This document shows, in pieces, positions 1 to 8,918 of a stretch of 48,996 nt of DNA. Where the stretch lies: the NCBI GenBank assembly GCA_903845155.1, contig CAIMWN010000215.1, positions 1-48,996 on the forward strand, read 5' to 3'. Origin of the DNA: Oligoflexia bacterium. Lineage in GTDB: Bacteria; Bdellovibrionota; UBA1018; CAIMNF01. Below the pieces are notes generated by a model. It ran no database searches. It worked only from the letters and a program-made list of their open reading frames with translations, and had not been told where the DNA came from. Every line of letters begins with the position of its first letter. Within the stretch, counting starts at the first letter, position 1. The position numbers and the translations under genes are program-made.

Positions 1-1
1 C

Positions 2-1213
2 TCCGCAGAGGCGCTTATTGCCAACTACTTAGTTACAGAAGGCCGCGATCAAGGACTTTGGAATTTATTGGGGTTGACCCAATTGTCGCAGAAAAAATTT
101 GCACAAGCCTGTTTTGCCTTTAAAAAAGCGAGTGAACTTTCTGCCTCAAGTTTAGATCAAGTGATTTCTTATTACAATTTCGCCGATTGTTTAAATCGGG
201 GAGGTCGGCAAGAAGAGGCAATTGGTGTATTAAAACAGATTCAGACAAAATACCCTGACTTTTCTGAATTTTCGGACAGCATTATTGCACAAATTCAAAA
301 CGGTACCATTTCAAAGATATCGGCGCTTCCTGCTCTCAAACAGCGCCCTCGCGGTAAATTCAGAGTTTTTGGTGCCTTGGGCGTGGGCTATGATACCAAT
401 GTTACCTTAATTCAAGATTCTTTAATTGGAAGTACTGCAGTGAGTGATCACGCGAGCCCCTATGTTACGCCTGCTTTGCAAGTGGGTTACTTAGGTCAGG
501 CTTGGGGTAAAACTTTAGATACCCGCTATTTGACTACCTTTACCGATTATTCTGCTGCCAGTGCAAAATCCTTTAATGGGCTTTATCAACGAGTAGATGC
601 AGTTTTAGGTTCGAGCGAATTTCGCTACGGTGTGATTGGTGAAACTTATTTTTTAAATCGTAATCCGTTTCAGCTTTATTTTTGGGATCTGGGGCTCACC
701 TTTATTAAAACAAAGCGCGTGAGTGATTCCGAGATCTGGGAGTTTGAAGTGCCCATCCGTTACCAGGGTTATTTACTCGATTTAGATGCTTCTGGCGCTG
801 ACAATGTTCGAACGGGTGAGGACCTGCAGCTCAAAGCGACTTATCGTAACTTTACGAGTGAAAATCGCTATGCACTGGCGCAATTTGCGCTAGAGAACCA
901 ATTATCCCAAGGGAAGAATTATCGTTTCACCGGCCTTACTATTCCCGTGACTTACGCAACCCTCATTCCATTTTTTGAGTCCTTTCGTTTATCTAATACC
1001 TTCAATGCAGAGGTTTCAACCCAGTGGTATTGGAGCGCCGATCCTAGCCGTAAAGATTTAAGCGGGAAGCTCGGTACCGGGCTGATGAAAGTTTTTGATG
1101 GCAATTGGACCTTGGCCTTCGATGTTTATTATAAAAAAGTAATTTCAACTTTGCCGCTTGCTCGTTATGGCAAAGGGGTCATTTCTTTGATGTTGAGTCA
1201 TGAGTTTATATGA
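2..1213 (+). CDS. TPR-containing outer-membrane beta-barrel protein, 5' truncated by window edge
   Basis: Frame is open upstream of the listed TTG at 68 to the window start (SAEALIANYLVTEGRDQGLWNLLG...). TPR-like N-part (KFAQACFAFKKASELS...YYNFADCLNRGGRQEEAIGVL), then alternating aromatic/hydrophobic strands ending LMLSHEFI. Confidence 0.65.
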   Translation, partial: SAEALIANYLVTEGRDQGLWNLLGLTQLSQKKFAQACFAFKKASELSASSLDQVISYYNFADCLNRGGRQEEAIGVLKQIQTKYPDFSEFSDSIIAQIQNGTISKISALPALKQRPRGKFRVFGALGVGYDTNVTLIQDSLIGSTAVSDHASPYVTPALQVGYLGQAWGKTLDTRYLTTFTDYSAASAKSFNGLYQRVDAVLGSSEFRYGVIGETYFLNRNPFQLYFWDLGLTFIKTKRVSDSEIWEFEVPIRYQGYLLDLDASGADNVRTGEDLQLKATYRNFTSENRYALAQFALENQLSQGKNYRFTGLTIPVTYATLIPFFESFRLSNTFNAEVSTQWYWSADPSRKDLSGKLGTGLMKVFDGNWTLAFDVYYKKVISTLPLARYGKGVISLMLSHEFI

Positions 1214-1225
1214 AGGAGTTTAGGT

Positions 1226-2032
1226 ATGAGTAGTTTTCTCGTTGTCATTTTTGCATTCGTCCTTTTGCCTTCCTCGCACGCAGATGCGCCCACGATTTCA
1301 CCCAGTATTGGTAAAGTGGTAGGAAAGCTTGGCGAAATTAAAGGTGAGGTATGGGTCGATACTAAGAAGGTTTCTCAGGCCGCAAACGTCAGAGAAGGTT
1401 CTGTGGTTGAGGTTAAAAAAGGAAATGCCACTTTGCTCTTAGGCCAAGGTTCTGTTTTTCATTTGGCAGCGGACACTAAAATCGTGGTCAAGCAATATGG
1501 AATTGACGCCGCTACCAAGGATGAAGCTGCAGACCTAGATCTTGCTTTCGGTAAAACCCGTGCGCTGATTTTAAAGATGGGGAATAAAAAGAATTTAAAT
1601 ATTAAAACTCATGCAGCAACGATGGGTGTTCGTGGTACCGAAGTTTATATTGATGCGCCCAAAGATGCGCGCCAGCCGGCTCAGTTTTTTGTGATCGAAG
1701 GAAAAGCAGAAGTGATGACGGCTCCGGGCGTGGCTCCGGTTGTATTGGTGCAAAATCAGGGAGTCGTTGCAGGCGGAACGACTGCTTCGGGTGCAGCCAA
1801 TACCGCAACATCGGGTGGGAAGTCTGCTACCCAAGTGAATGCCGATATTAAAGATTCAGGCTTAGAATCGCCCGCAATTAAGACACCGCAAGATCTTACC
1901 CCGGTGCTCGAGGTTGGATCAATGAGTGATCATATCACGGTGCCTACGTTCCCACTGGGTGTTGGTGACCGGGGATCGTCATCTATTATCTTTGGAAAAC
2001 CTGTTTTTTGTAATGCGTCTACGGGTTGCTAG
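1226..2032 (+). CDS. Secreted FecR-domain protein
   Basis: Signal peptide; GKVVGKLGEIKGEVWVDTKKV...VREGSVVEVKKGNATLLLGQGSVFHLAADTKI...AATMGVRGTEVYI is typical of the FecR domain. No N-terminal anti-sigma domain. Confidence 0.8.
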   Translation: MSSFLVVIFAFVLLPSSHADAPTISPSIGKVVGKLGEIKGEVWVDTKKVSQAANVREGSVVEVKKGNATLLLGQGSVFHLAADTKIVVKQYGIDAATKDEAADLDLAFGKTRALILKMGNKKNLNIKTHAATMGVRGTEVYIDAPKDARQPAQFFVIEGKAEVMTAPGVAPVVLVQNQGVVAGGTTASGAANTATSGGKSATQVNADIKDSGLESPAIKTPQDLTPVLEVGSMSDHITVPTFPLGVGDRGSSSIIFGKPVFCNASTGC

Positions 2033-2054
2033 CTGTCATTAAATCCGCGAACTA

Positions 2055-3203
2055 TTATACGATACCCCCGTCCCAGAGTTGTTCTAAAAAATCAGGTATA
2101 GTTAAAATCTCAATTTTGTCATCTGTAATGCGGGACCGTGATTCACCTGAAACCACAATGCGTCTTTTGATTTTAGGGTGATCTTCCAATATAGTTCGGA
2201 GTCCTTTTAGGTGATCGTTATTTATTTTTTTGCTTGATTTGACCTCAATAGCAACCTCCATGTCTCCTAATATGAAATCTACTTCAACTTGCGTGGTGAG
2301 ACGCCAAAATGAAATAGGTAGTTCAGGATTTCGGTAGGCTTTAAAGGTTTGAAGTTCGTGGTGAATGTAGTTTTCAAATGCCTTTCCCCATAGTTCGCTC
2401 CCTGGTTCTAAAGCATTTCTTTTGGCAAGATAGTTTACGACCCCCACATCAAAGAAATAAAATTTAGGCATCAGGGCAAGTCTGCGTTTTGGGCGTAACT
2501 TGTAGACGTGCAAAAAATTTCCAATAAGTGTGTCAGTGAGAATGTCAAAATAGGACTTGATAGTAGGCGCCGAAATGCCGACGTCTTTGGCGAAAGTTTC
2601 ATAGGAAATGGTTTCAGTGTCACTGAGTGAGGCGAGTTGTAAAAAGTTAGAGAAGGCGGGTAGGTTTCTGGATAGGCCTTCGTCGAGAATTTCCTCTTTT
2701 AAATACGTTGCAACGTAAGATCTCAAAAACTCGCTCGAATCTTTGCTTAAGTAGATTTGAGGGAGAGTCCCTCGATTGATAAGTTTGATGAGGTTAAAGT
2801 CTGTTCCCATTTCAGGATACACCAGTCCCTTCATCTCCCGAACCCAGGCCCGTCCGCCCAGCAGATTTGCACCTTGTTTTTTTAATTTACGCGCACTTGA
2901 TCCTGCTAAGATGAATTTAATTTTTTTATTTTCAATTATTCGATGAATTTCATCCATGAGTTCAGGTACTTTTTGAACCTCATCCAGCACTACCCAATCC
3001 TTTTTATTAATGTGGAGTTGTTCTATTTGTTGGGCAAGTAGTTCGGGTGAGTTTTTATATTGTATTAACTCTTCATTCTTTAAAAAATCAATATAGAGGG
3101 CAATGTTGGGGAGTGAATTAAGTAAGGACGTTTTTCCGGTTTGCCGTGGACCCCAGAGAAAAAAGCTATTATCTTTTGGTAAATTTATTATTCTTTTAAA
3201 CAT
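2055..3203 (-). CDS. AAA ATPase with DUF4143-type C-terminus
   Basis: Walker A GPRQTGKTSLL, Walker B-like WVVLDEVQKV, C-terminal nuclease-like EVDFILGDMEVAIEVKSSK. ATG at 3203 preferred over the listed TTG at 3212. Confidence 0.85.
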   Translation of the reverse strand: MFKRIINLPKDNSFFLWGPRQTGKTSLLNSLPNIALYIDFLKNEELIQYKNSPELLAQQIEQLHINKKDWVVLDEVQKVPELMDEIHRIIENKKIKFILAGSSARKLKKQGANLLGGRAWVREMKGLVYPEMGTDFNLIKLINRGTLPQIYLSKDSSEFLRSYVATYLKEEILDEGLSRNLPAFSNFLQLASLSDTETISYETFAKDVGISAPTIKSYFDILTDTLIGNFLHVYKLRPKRRLALMPKFYFFDVGVVNYLAKRNALEPGSELWGKAFENYIHHELQTFKAYRNPELPISFWRLTTQVEVDFILGDMEVAIEVKSSKKINNDHLKGLRTILEDHPKIKRRIVVSGESRSRITDDKIEILTIPDFLEQLWDGGIV

Positions 3204-3207
3204 GTTA

Positions 3208-3243
3208 TACAAAGACTATAGTTTACTATAACATTGTTGTCAA
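3208..3243 (-). promoter_or_regulatory. Sigma70-type promoter for the AAA ATPase gene
   Basis: Minus strand TTGACA (3243-3238), 17-bp spacer, TATAGT (3220-3215). The -10 lies in a TATAGT-tt-ACTATA dyad (3217-3230). Confidence 0.6.
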
Positions 3244-3298
3244 AAGCTTAATCGCTTACCGAAAGACTAAAAAAAGCGAGTAGTTTTAAGGCTGGCCC

Positions 3299-3859
3299 TT
3301 AAATTTCTAAATATTCGAGTTTAATAATTTCTAATTCTTTTTCGCCTTTAGGAGAACGAAATGTAACAGCATCACCCACTGAGTGATTCAAAAACACTTT
3401 TGCGAGCGGCGAAATCCAACTAATTTTTCCTTGGGCAGGCGCAATTTCATCAATGCCCACAATAGAGATTTTTTTAGTCACACCTTCTTCATTTTGAAAA
3501 GTGACCGTCGCTCCGAATTGAACTTTGGTAGCTTTGACCAGGGCCGGGTCAATCACTTCTGCGATTTCAAGTCGCTTCGACAAAAAACGAATGCGTCGGT
3601 CAATTTCGCGGAGCTTTCTTTTTCCGTAAATGTAATCGCCATTCTCTGAGCGGTCGCCGTTGCCAGCTGCCCAAGAAACGACCTGGACTAGGTCTGGCCT
3701 GTCTTTATTCATGAGTTGCGAGTGCTCGTCCTTCAGGCGTTTAAAGCCTTGGGGAGTAATGTAGTTCTTCTTGTTAGGCAAGGCCTGGAGCTCAGAATCG
3801 CGCGCGGCTACGTCATCTTGATCGTCGTGCTCGCTTTCTTTGGTGAATGCCTTACTCAT
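3299..3859 (-). CDS. greB: Transcription elongation factor GreB
   Basis: ITPQGFKRLKDEHSQL...AAGNGDRSENGDYIYGKRKLREIDRRIRFLSKRLE. Start set at MSKAFTKE (3859). Confidence 0.85.
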   Translation of the reverse strand: MSKAFTKESEHDDQDDVAARDSELQALPNKKNYITPQGFKRLKDEHSQLMNKDRPDLVQVVSWAAGNGDRSENGDYIYGKRKLREIDRRIRFLSKRLEIAEVIDPALVKATKVQFGATVTFQNEEGVTKKISIVGIDEIAPAQGKISWISPLAKVFLNHSVGDAVTFRSPKGEKELEIIKLEYLEI

Positions 3860-3905
3860 CAATTCAGTGTAGCACAAAAATGATTTATGATATTCTGAAA
3901 GTACT

Positions 3906-4994
3906 ATGACTACCAACATCACACGCGCTCGGGTATTTTCCCTTTTAACGCTACTCTCATTCCTAGTGCTTCATTTTGGCTGTTCTAGTGCACCTAAAAA
4001 GTCGATTGCCCCAGAGCGGCCATGGCAGAAAATTGCGCTCAAGGGTTATGTGCTTTCTAGTGCTGAGGCATTTGGAAGCAAATTTGTGATTCGCGTTTGG
4101 CCCTCTGCAACTTCAGGGAAGACGACTGCGGGGGCTTCGGCATCTGCTCAGGCGGCGGTTGCAGAAGTTAAGCGCATCGCAGGTTTCGCTGACGGCAGCA
4201 TTGAGACGAGTTTGGTGAGTAAGATCAATTCCAGTGCTTATCGAAGTCCTGTCGAAATTACCGCTGAACTTGCAGGGATCATTACTGACTGCAATCGCAT
4301 GCTCGATACTTCTGATGGTAAATTTGATGTAACCTTCGTGCCCTATAAAGAGGGGGAAAAATTTACTGAAGATGATTTGAATAAAATTACTGAGTGGGAC
4401 AAGAAGGATCCAAACATCGGAAAAGCGACTCGTTTATTTGGTCAGCAAAATATGCTCCTCGATTCCCAGCCTTTTCGGGTACGGTTTTACAATCGTAGAA
4501 CGCGTTTGAACTTAAAAGGAATGATTCGTGGCTACGCAATCGAACGAGCGGCACAAATTTTATCTCGTCAGAGTCTGGCCGGTTTTGCGGTGATTGCGGA
4601 TGGATTTTTTGCAGCGTCGGGTGTGGCTTTGACCGACCCAGGCTTAATGTGCATCGAAAATCCTGCGGCGCTCGGTACTTGTTTATATAAAATTAAAGCT
4701 GCGCCGTCCGTGAAGGTGCTTTATGTAGGGACATCTGTGTCGAATGAGCGTCATGGTGATATGTTTGATCCGAATTCGAGTTGGACTTCTAGGAGTGGTG
4801 GAGTGATTGTCGCTGGTGAGCGAGGCGCGTGGGTGCAGTTCGCAACGACCATTAGTGGTTTGATGGATGATCCTACCTTAAATGATTTGTTTCAAAAGAC
4901 TGTACAGCCCAAAGTAGTGAGTGCTTATTTTAATAAGCTCGATCCAAGGAAGTTAGAGGGGAGTCTCGCGCCCTTCGCCTCAGTCACTCACTAG
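3906..4994 (+). CDS. ApbE-like (FAD:protein FMN transferase family) lipoprotein, motif-degenerate
   Basis: Lipobox-like LHFGC; DGKFDVTFVP, NLKGMIRGYAIERA and ADGFFAASG align with ApbE motifs but lack canonical residues. Confidence 0.65.
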   Translation: MTTNITRARVFSLLTLLSFLVLHFGCSSAPKKSIAPERPWQKIALKGYVLSSAEAFGSKFVIRVWPSATSGKTTAGASASAQAAVAEVKRIAGFADGSIETSLVSKINSSAYRSPVEITAELAGIITDCNRMLDTSDGKFDVTFVPYKEGEKFTEDDLNKITEWDKKDPNIGKATRLFGQQNMLLDSQPFRVRFYNRRTRLNLKGMIRGYAIERAAQILSRQSLAGFAVIADGFFAASGVALTDPGLMCIENPAALGTCLYKIKAAPSVKVLYVGTSVSNERHGDMFDPNSSWTSRSGGVIVAGERGAWVQFATTISGLMDDPTLNDLFQKTVQPKVVSAYFNKLDPRKLEGSLAPFASVTH

Positions 4995-5072
4995 GATTTC
5001 AATCTTGTTTGGTGAAAAGTAAAAATTGCGAATTCTGGTGAATTCTGCGGGTCATATGCTTTTATTTTCCCT

Positions 5073-5146
5073 CATCTGCAATTGCGCCTAAAAAGCGCAA
5101 AGTTAAGCATCATGAACAGTGTGCTTTTTAGGCACAATTGCAGATG
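5073..5146. repeat. Long intergenic inverted repeat (24-bp arms, one mismatch)
   Basis: catctgcaattgcgcctaaaaagc (5073-5096) versus gctttttaggcacaattgcagatg (5123-5146). No T-run on either side. Confidence 0.9.
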
Positions 5147-5253
5147 GGTATATATTTGCATCGTCTCGACAGGTGGCTGTTTGGGAAGTGAGGTTGAAAT
5201 TATTAGCGCATTCTTGTTTGCGATTGGCACTCCTTTCGCAAGACATCCATGCA

Positions 5254-5700
5254 ATGGAACTCATGCAAAAGATAAAAAAACGCGCACTAGGCACAATATA
5301 TGAGGTGAAGGCGGCCGAGTACCTACTTGCGGATGGATATAAAATCCTGCACCAAAACGTAAATTACAAGTGGGGCGAAATTGATATAGTAGCCGAAATA
5401 CAAGATACACCATTAGGACCTCTGGTAGGTGAGGGCGGGCCGAGGGCAAATGGCGCAAGAGCGGCGGCTGCGCGCGGAAAAGGGGTAACACTTGTATTTG
5501 TTGAAGTACGAAAACGAGACCCACGGTCCTGGCTTGAGCCCGAAGAAACACTCACCTTCCCGAAGCAAAGGAGGTTACGAAGTGCAATTCAGTCTTATTT
5601 GTTGAAGTATCAGGGGCGTGCGACTTCCATCCGGATAGACCTAGTGGGTTTTTACGGTGAGGAGCTAAAGCATTTTAGAAACTTTATGCCTATTGATTGA
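5254..5700 (+). CDS. YraN/UPF0102-family nuclease-like protein
   Basis: IYEVKAAEYLLADGYKILHQNVNYKWGEIDIVAE...LVFVEVRKR. An unusual Gly/Ala/Arg-rich insert separates the two motifs. Confidence 0.75.
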   Translation: MELMQKIKKRALGTIYEVKAAEYLLADGYKILHQNVNYKWGEIDIVAEIQDTPLGPLVGEGGPRANGARAAAARGKGVTLVFVEVRKRDPRSWLEPEETLTFPKQRRLRSAIQSYLLKYQGRATSIRIDLVGFYGEELKHFRNFMPID

Positions 5701-6058
5701 TAATAGGCTTGCCGCCGCGGCGGGTGAGGGCTTCATCGTCAAAAAATTCGAATTCATTTTCTTCATCGAATGCTTTGATGATTTTTTGAAACTCAGAGCG
5801 CACAGAGCAATACTTGGGAGTGGTGTGATTGTCGTGATGAATTTGTTTCAGTTGTTGTACAAACTGAGTGATTCCACTTGATCCTACGAAATCGAGCGCC
5901 TCAAAGTTCATAATGATTTTCTTTGGTGTTTCATCCTTTTGATTGCGTTCGATGGTTTGGTTAATGAACTGGCAAACGCTGTCTTGCGTTTCATAATCCA
6001 CTTTTCCACCGACATAGAGAACGATTGAGTCTTTGTTATTTTTGATTCTTGCTTTCAT
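5690..6058 (-). CDS. STAS-domain protein (anti-sigma factor antagonist-like)
   Basis: IVLYVGGKVDYET...KKIIMNFEALDFVGSSGITQFVQQL matches the STAS core including the Ser phosphosite region. Confidence 0.8.
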   Translation of the reverse strand: MKARIKNNKDSIVLYVGGKVDYETQDSVCQFINQTIERNQKDETPKKIIMNFEALDFVGSSGITQFVQQLKQIHHDNHTTPKYCSVRSEFQKIIKAFDEENEFEFFDDEALTRRGGKPIINQ

Positions 6059-6070
6059 TTTTGCTCCTTC

Positions 6071-7063
6071 ATGAGTAACCTAGTTCATAGAATGCCAAGT
6101 AAAAAAGAACCTCACAATCGGCAATCTTTGCCGGTATTAAGCGACCTTCATTATCACACCCATCCTGCACAGAGGGCGAGGGTGTCGATGATTGCTACTC
6201 CGATTGGAAACCTTTCAGATCTATCTTTGCGGGCACTCGAGACCATTTCTGATTGCGATGAGCTGTGGTGTGAAGATACCCGTCATACACAAAATTTGTT
6301 GAATGCGATGAAGATTGAACACAAGCGACTTCGAAGAGTAGATCAACACACACCGGTGGATGAAATTAGGCAGCTCTTGAAAAAAGTAGAAGAGCAAGGT
6401 CAACACATTGGCGTCGTAACCGATGCGGGCACTCCTGGAATCAGTGATCCCGGCGCAAAAGTAGTGGAACTGGTCACCACTTTCCCCGGGATCAGATTAG
6501 AGCCCATTCCTGGTCCTTCGGCGGTGAGCAGCGTGCTTTCGGTGGTGGGACTAGAGCAGAATTCCTTTTCATTTCAAGGTTTTTTCCCGCGTGAAACACC
6601 GGCGGCACTTGAATTGTTAACCTTACTTCAGGATGACCCACTCCACCGAAGTTTCGTTTTCTTTGAAAGTCCAAATCGAATTCGAGCTACCCTTGAGTTA
6701 CTCGCGTCGTGGAGCAAGGGGCTTGAATTTACACCTAAATTTTTCCTTGCAAAAGAAATGAGCAAAATCCATGAGACATTTTATACCGGATTGGGCTCTG
6801 ATTTCCTTGAACATTTACTTCACCAAGCATTTGACGAGCGGGGCGAGTGGGTTTTAGTTCTCTTGATACCTAAAGATTATGTAAAAAATAAAAAAGATCA
6901 GGAGTCCTGGGAGCTTACATTGGAATGCTTGATTTCTGCGGGAATTTCAACCAAAGACGCTTCATCCTTGATATCAGGGCGTTTTTCCATCGCGAAAAAA
7001 TTGGCGTATGCTGCTGCACTCGAAATTCAAAAAAAAATGAAAAATAATGAACGAGAAGCTTGA
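6071..7063 (+). CDS. rsmI: 16S rRNA (cytidine(1402)-2'-O)-methyltransferase
   Basis: MIATPIGNLSDLSLRALETI...CEDTRHTQNLL...VVTDAGTPGISDPG. True start may be internal (e.g. MIATP). Confidence 0.9.
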   Translation: MSNLVHRMPSKKEPHNRQSLPVLSDLHYHTHPAQRARVSMIATPIGNLSDLSLRALETISDCDELWCEDTRHTQNLLNAMKIEHKRLRRVDQHTPVDEIRQLLKKVEEQGQHIGVVTDAGTPGISDPGAKVVELVTTFPGIRLEPIPGPSAVSSVLSVVGLEQNSFSFQGFFPRETPAALELLTLLQDDPLHRSFVFFESPNRIRATLELLASWSKGLEFTPKFFLAKEMSKIHETFYTGLGSDFLEHLLHQAFDERGEWVLVLLIPKDYVKNKKDQESWELTLECLISAGISTKDASSLISGRFSIAKKLAYAAALEIQKKMKNNEREA

Positions 7064-7163
7064 CCCAAGTGAGATCACCAGTCATCCTGAATGTGTGTGG
7101 TTGTGGTTGAGTCCATGGATGGATTCTTAGCGGGAGAATAAATCTCTATATAAAAAGCTCCAC

Positions 7164-7207
7164 GCCTCGGCGAAATCAGGAAGACCCTTCGCCGAGGCAT
7201 TTTTTTA
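7164..7207 (+). terminator. Rho-independent terminator after rsmI
   Basis: gcctcggcgaa (7164-7174) / ttcgccgaggc (7188-7198), followed by attttttta. Confidence 0.85.
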
Positions 7208-7346
7208 TCTTCTCCTCCGCTTTTTTACCATCCAAAAATCAATTCGCAAAACCTTCACATGTGGCACGTACGTGGAATATGTTTTCTCAATTTCATATAG
7301 ATCCCATTCAAGGATGAGTGGGTGGTGAAGAATTGGAAGTCCCGCC

Positions 7347-8030
7347 ATGGATGAGGCAAAATTACTGCAAAGTATTCCCAGTCAAGCAGCGTTTCGGCAA
7401 TCAACACATCAACAAACACCGCAACAGATCACTCCTTCTCGAGATATTGCTCGCGAACAATCGATCGTACTTTTGCAAAGTTTCGTTCAGGTGCTTGCGG
7501 CTAAAGATAAAAATACTCACTCGCATGTGAATCGTGTTTATAAACTGACCCAAGAGTGGACAACTTACTTACGCCGTCGTTGGATGCATCTTGATCAAGA
7601 TTTTGAGGCGATCGAAATTGCGGCACTCCTTCATGATATTGGTAAAGTAGGGGTACTCGACGAAGTATTATTAAAGCCTTCGGCGTTGACCCCGAGCGAG
7701 CGCGAACACTTGGAAGCGCATTCGGAGCTTGGCTATCAAATGATCCGCGATTATCCCGGAATTCAAGAAGTGGCCCAAGCGGTCAGGCATCATCACGAGC
7801 GATTTGATGGAAAAGGCTATCCTTTAGGCCTAAAAGCAAAACAAATCCCGATTGGTGCCCGCATGATTGCGATTGTGGATGCATACGATGCCATCACCAG
7901 TGATCGCCCTTATCGAAGGGCAAGAAGCCATGAAGTCGCATTGGGGGAAATTCTCAATGCCGCAGGTCAGCAATTTTGCCCTGAATTGGTTCCCACCTTC
8001 ATACAATTTATGCATGCACGGAATACATAA
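7347..8030 (+). CDS. HD-GYP domain phosphodiesterase
   Basis: LLHDIGKVGVLDEVLLKP...HHHERFDGKGYPLGLKAKQIPIGARMIAIVDAYDAITSDRPYR. Confidence 0.9.
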   Translation: MDEAKLLQSIPSQAAFRQSTHQQTPQQITPSRDIAREQSIVLLQSFVQVLAAKDKNTHSHVNRVYKLTQEWTTYLRRRWMHLDQDFEAIEIAALLHDIGKVGVLDEVLLKPSALTPSEREHLEAHSELGYQMIRDYPGIQEVAQAVRHHHERFDGKGYPLGLKAKQIPIGARMIAIVDAYDAITSDRPYRRARSHEVALGEILNAAGQQFCPELVPTFIQFMHARNT

Positions 8031-8051
8031 TCCTGTTACGCTGAACGGGTT

Positions 8052-8918
8052 ATGTCATCATGGTTTGACGATCTAAAAACACCTCGATTTAAGAGTGAGT
8101 CCTCTGAACGCGTGGCCAAAATCCCAGAAGGATTGTGGGGCAAATGCCCAAGCTGCGGGGAGATCATCCAAACAAAGCAACTTCAAGAGAGTTTGTCCGT
8201 TTGCCAAGAGTGTCAACATCACCTTCGGATCTCGGCTCGCGAGCGAATTGCACTCCTGACGGATGAAGGCTCCTTTCAATCGTACGGCGAAAACTTTACC
8301 TCTAATGATCCACTGAAATTTGATGATCAGAAGCCCTATAAAGATCGTCTCGTTCATGCGATCAAACAATACAAAATGAATGATGCCTTCATTGCAGGGA
8401 AGGCGACCCTGAATGGAGTCCCTTATCACCTGGGCGTATTTGAATTTAAATTCATGGGTGGCAGCATGGGTGTTGCGGTGGGTGAAAAAATCACCATGGT
8501 TTTAGAGAGTGCCCTCAAAGATAAAATTCCAGCAGTGCTTGTATCGGCATCGGGTGGTGCGCGGATGCAAGAGGGGATTCTATCTCTCATGCAGATGGCA
8601 AAAACCACCGCGGTAATTGAACGCATGCGCGCACATGGCATTCCCTATATTTCAATTTTAACCGATCCGACCACCGGCGGAGTGGCTGCATCATTTGCGA
8701 TGCTCGGAGATGTGATCATTGCAGAGCCAAGGGCGCTCATTGGTTTTGCTGGTCCCCGCGTGATTGAACAAACGATTAGACAGAAATTACCAGAAGGATT
8801 TCAACGGAGTGAGTTTTTACTGAAGCACGGCTTCTTAGATAGGATTGTTCATCGTAAGGACATGAAGGACACCCTTTATCAGCTCTTTTTGCGCCTCGGA
8901 AATCGATGCAAATTCTGA
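8052..8918 (+). CDS. accD: Acetyl-CoA carboxylase carboxyltransferase subunit beta
   Basis: Zinc finger CPSC...CQEC; GGSMGVAVGEKI...SASGGARMQEGILSLMQMAKT...PTTGGVAASFAMLGD. Confidence 0.93.
   Translation: MSSWFDDLKTPRFKSESSERVAKIPEGLWGKCPSCGEIIQTKQLQESLSVCQECQHHLRISARERIALLTDEGSFQSYGENFTSNDPLKFDDQKPYKDRLVHAIKQYKMNDAFIAGKATLNGVPYHLGVFEFKFMGGSMGVAVGEKITMVLESALKDKIPAVLVSASGGARMQEGILSLMQMAKTTAVIERMRAHGIPYISILTDPTTGGVAASFAMLGDVIIAEPRALIGFAGPRVIEQTIRQKLPEGFQRSEFLLKHGFLDRIVHRKDMKDTLYQLFLRLGNRCKF

Noticed and set aside
2055-3212. Toxin-antitoxin or defence island around the AAA/DUF4143 ATPase
   Set aside because: Neighbours are a FecR-domain gene and greB; no partner toxin, nuclease or restriction gene is present.
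5073-5146. Rho-independent terminator for the ApbE-like gene
   Set aside because: No T-tract follows the stem on either strand.
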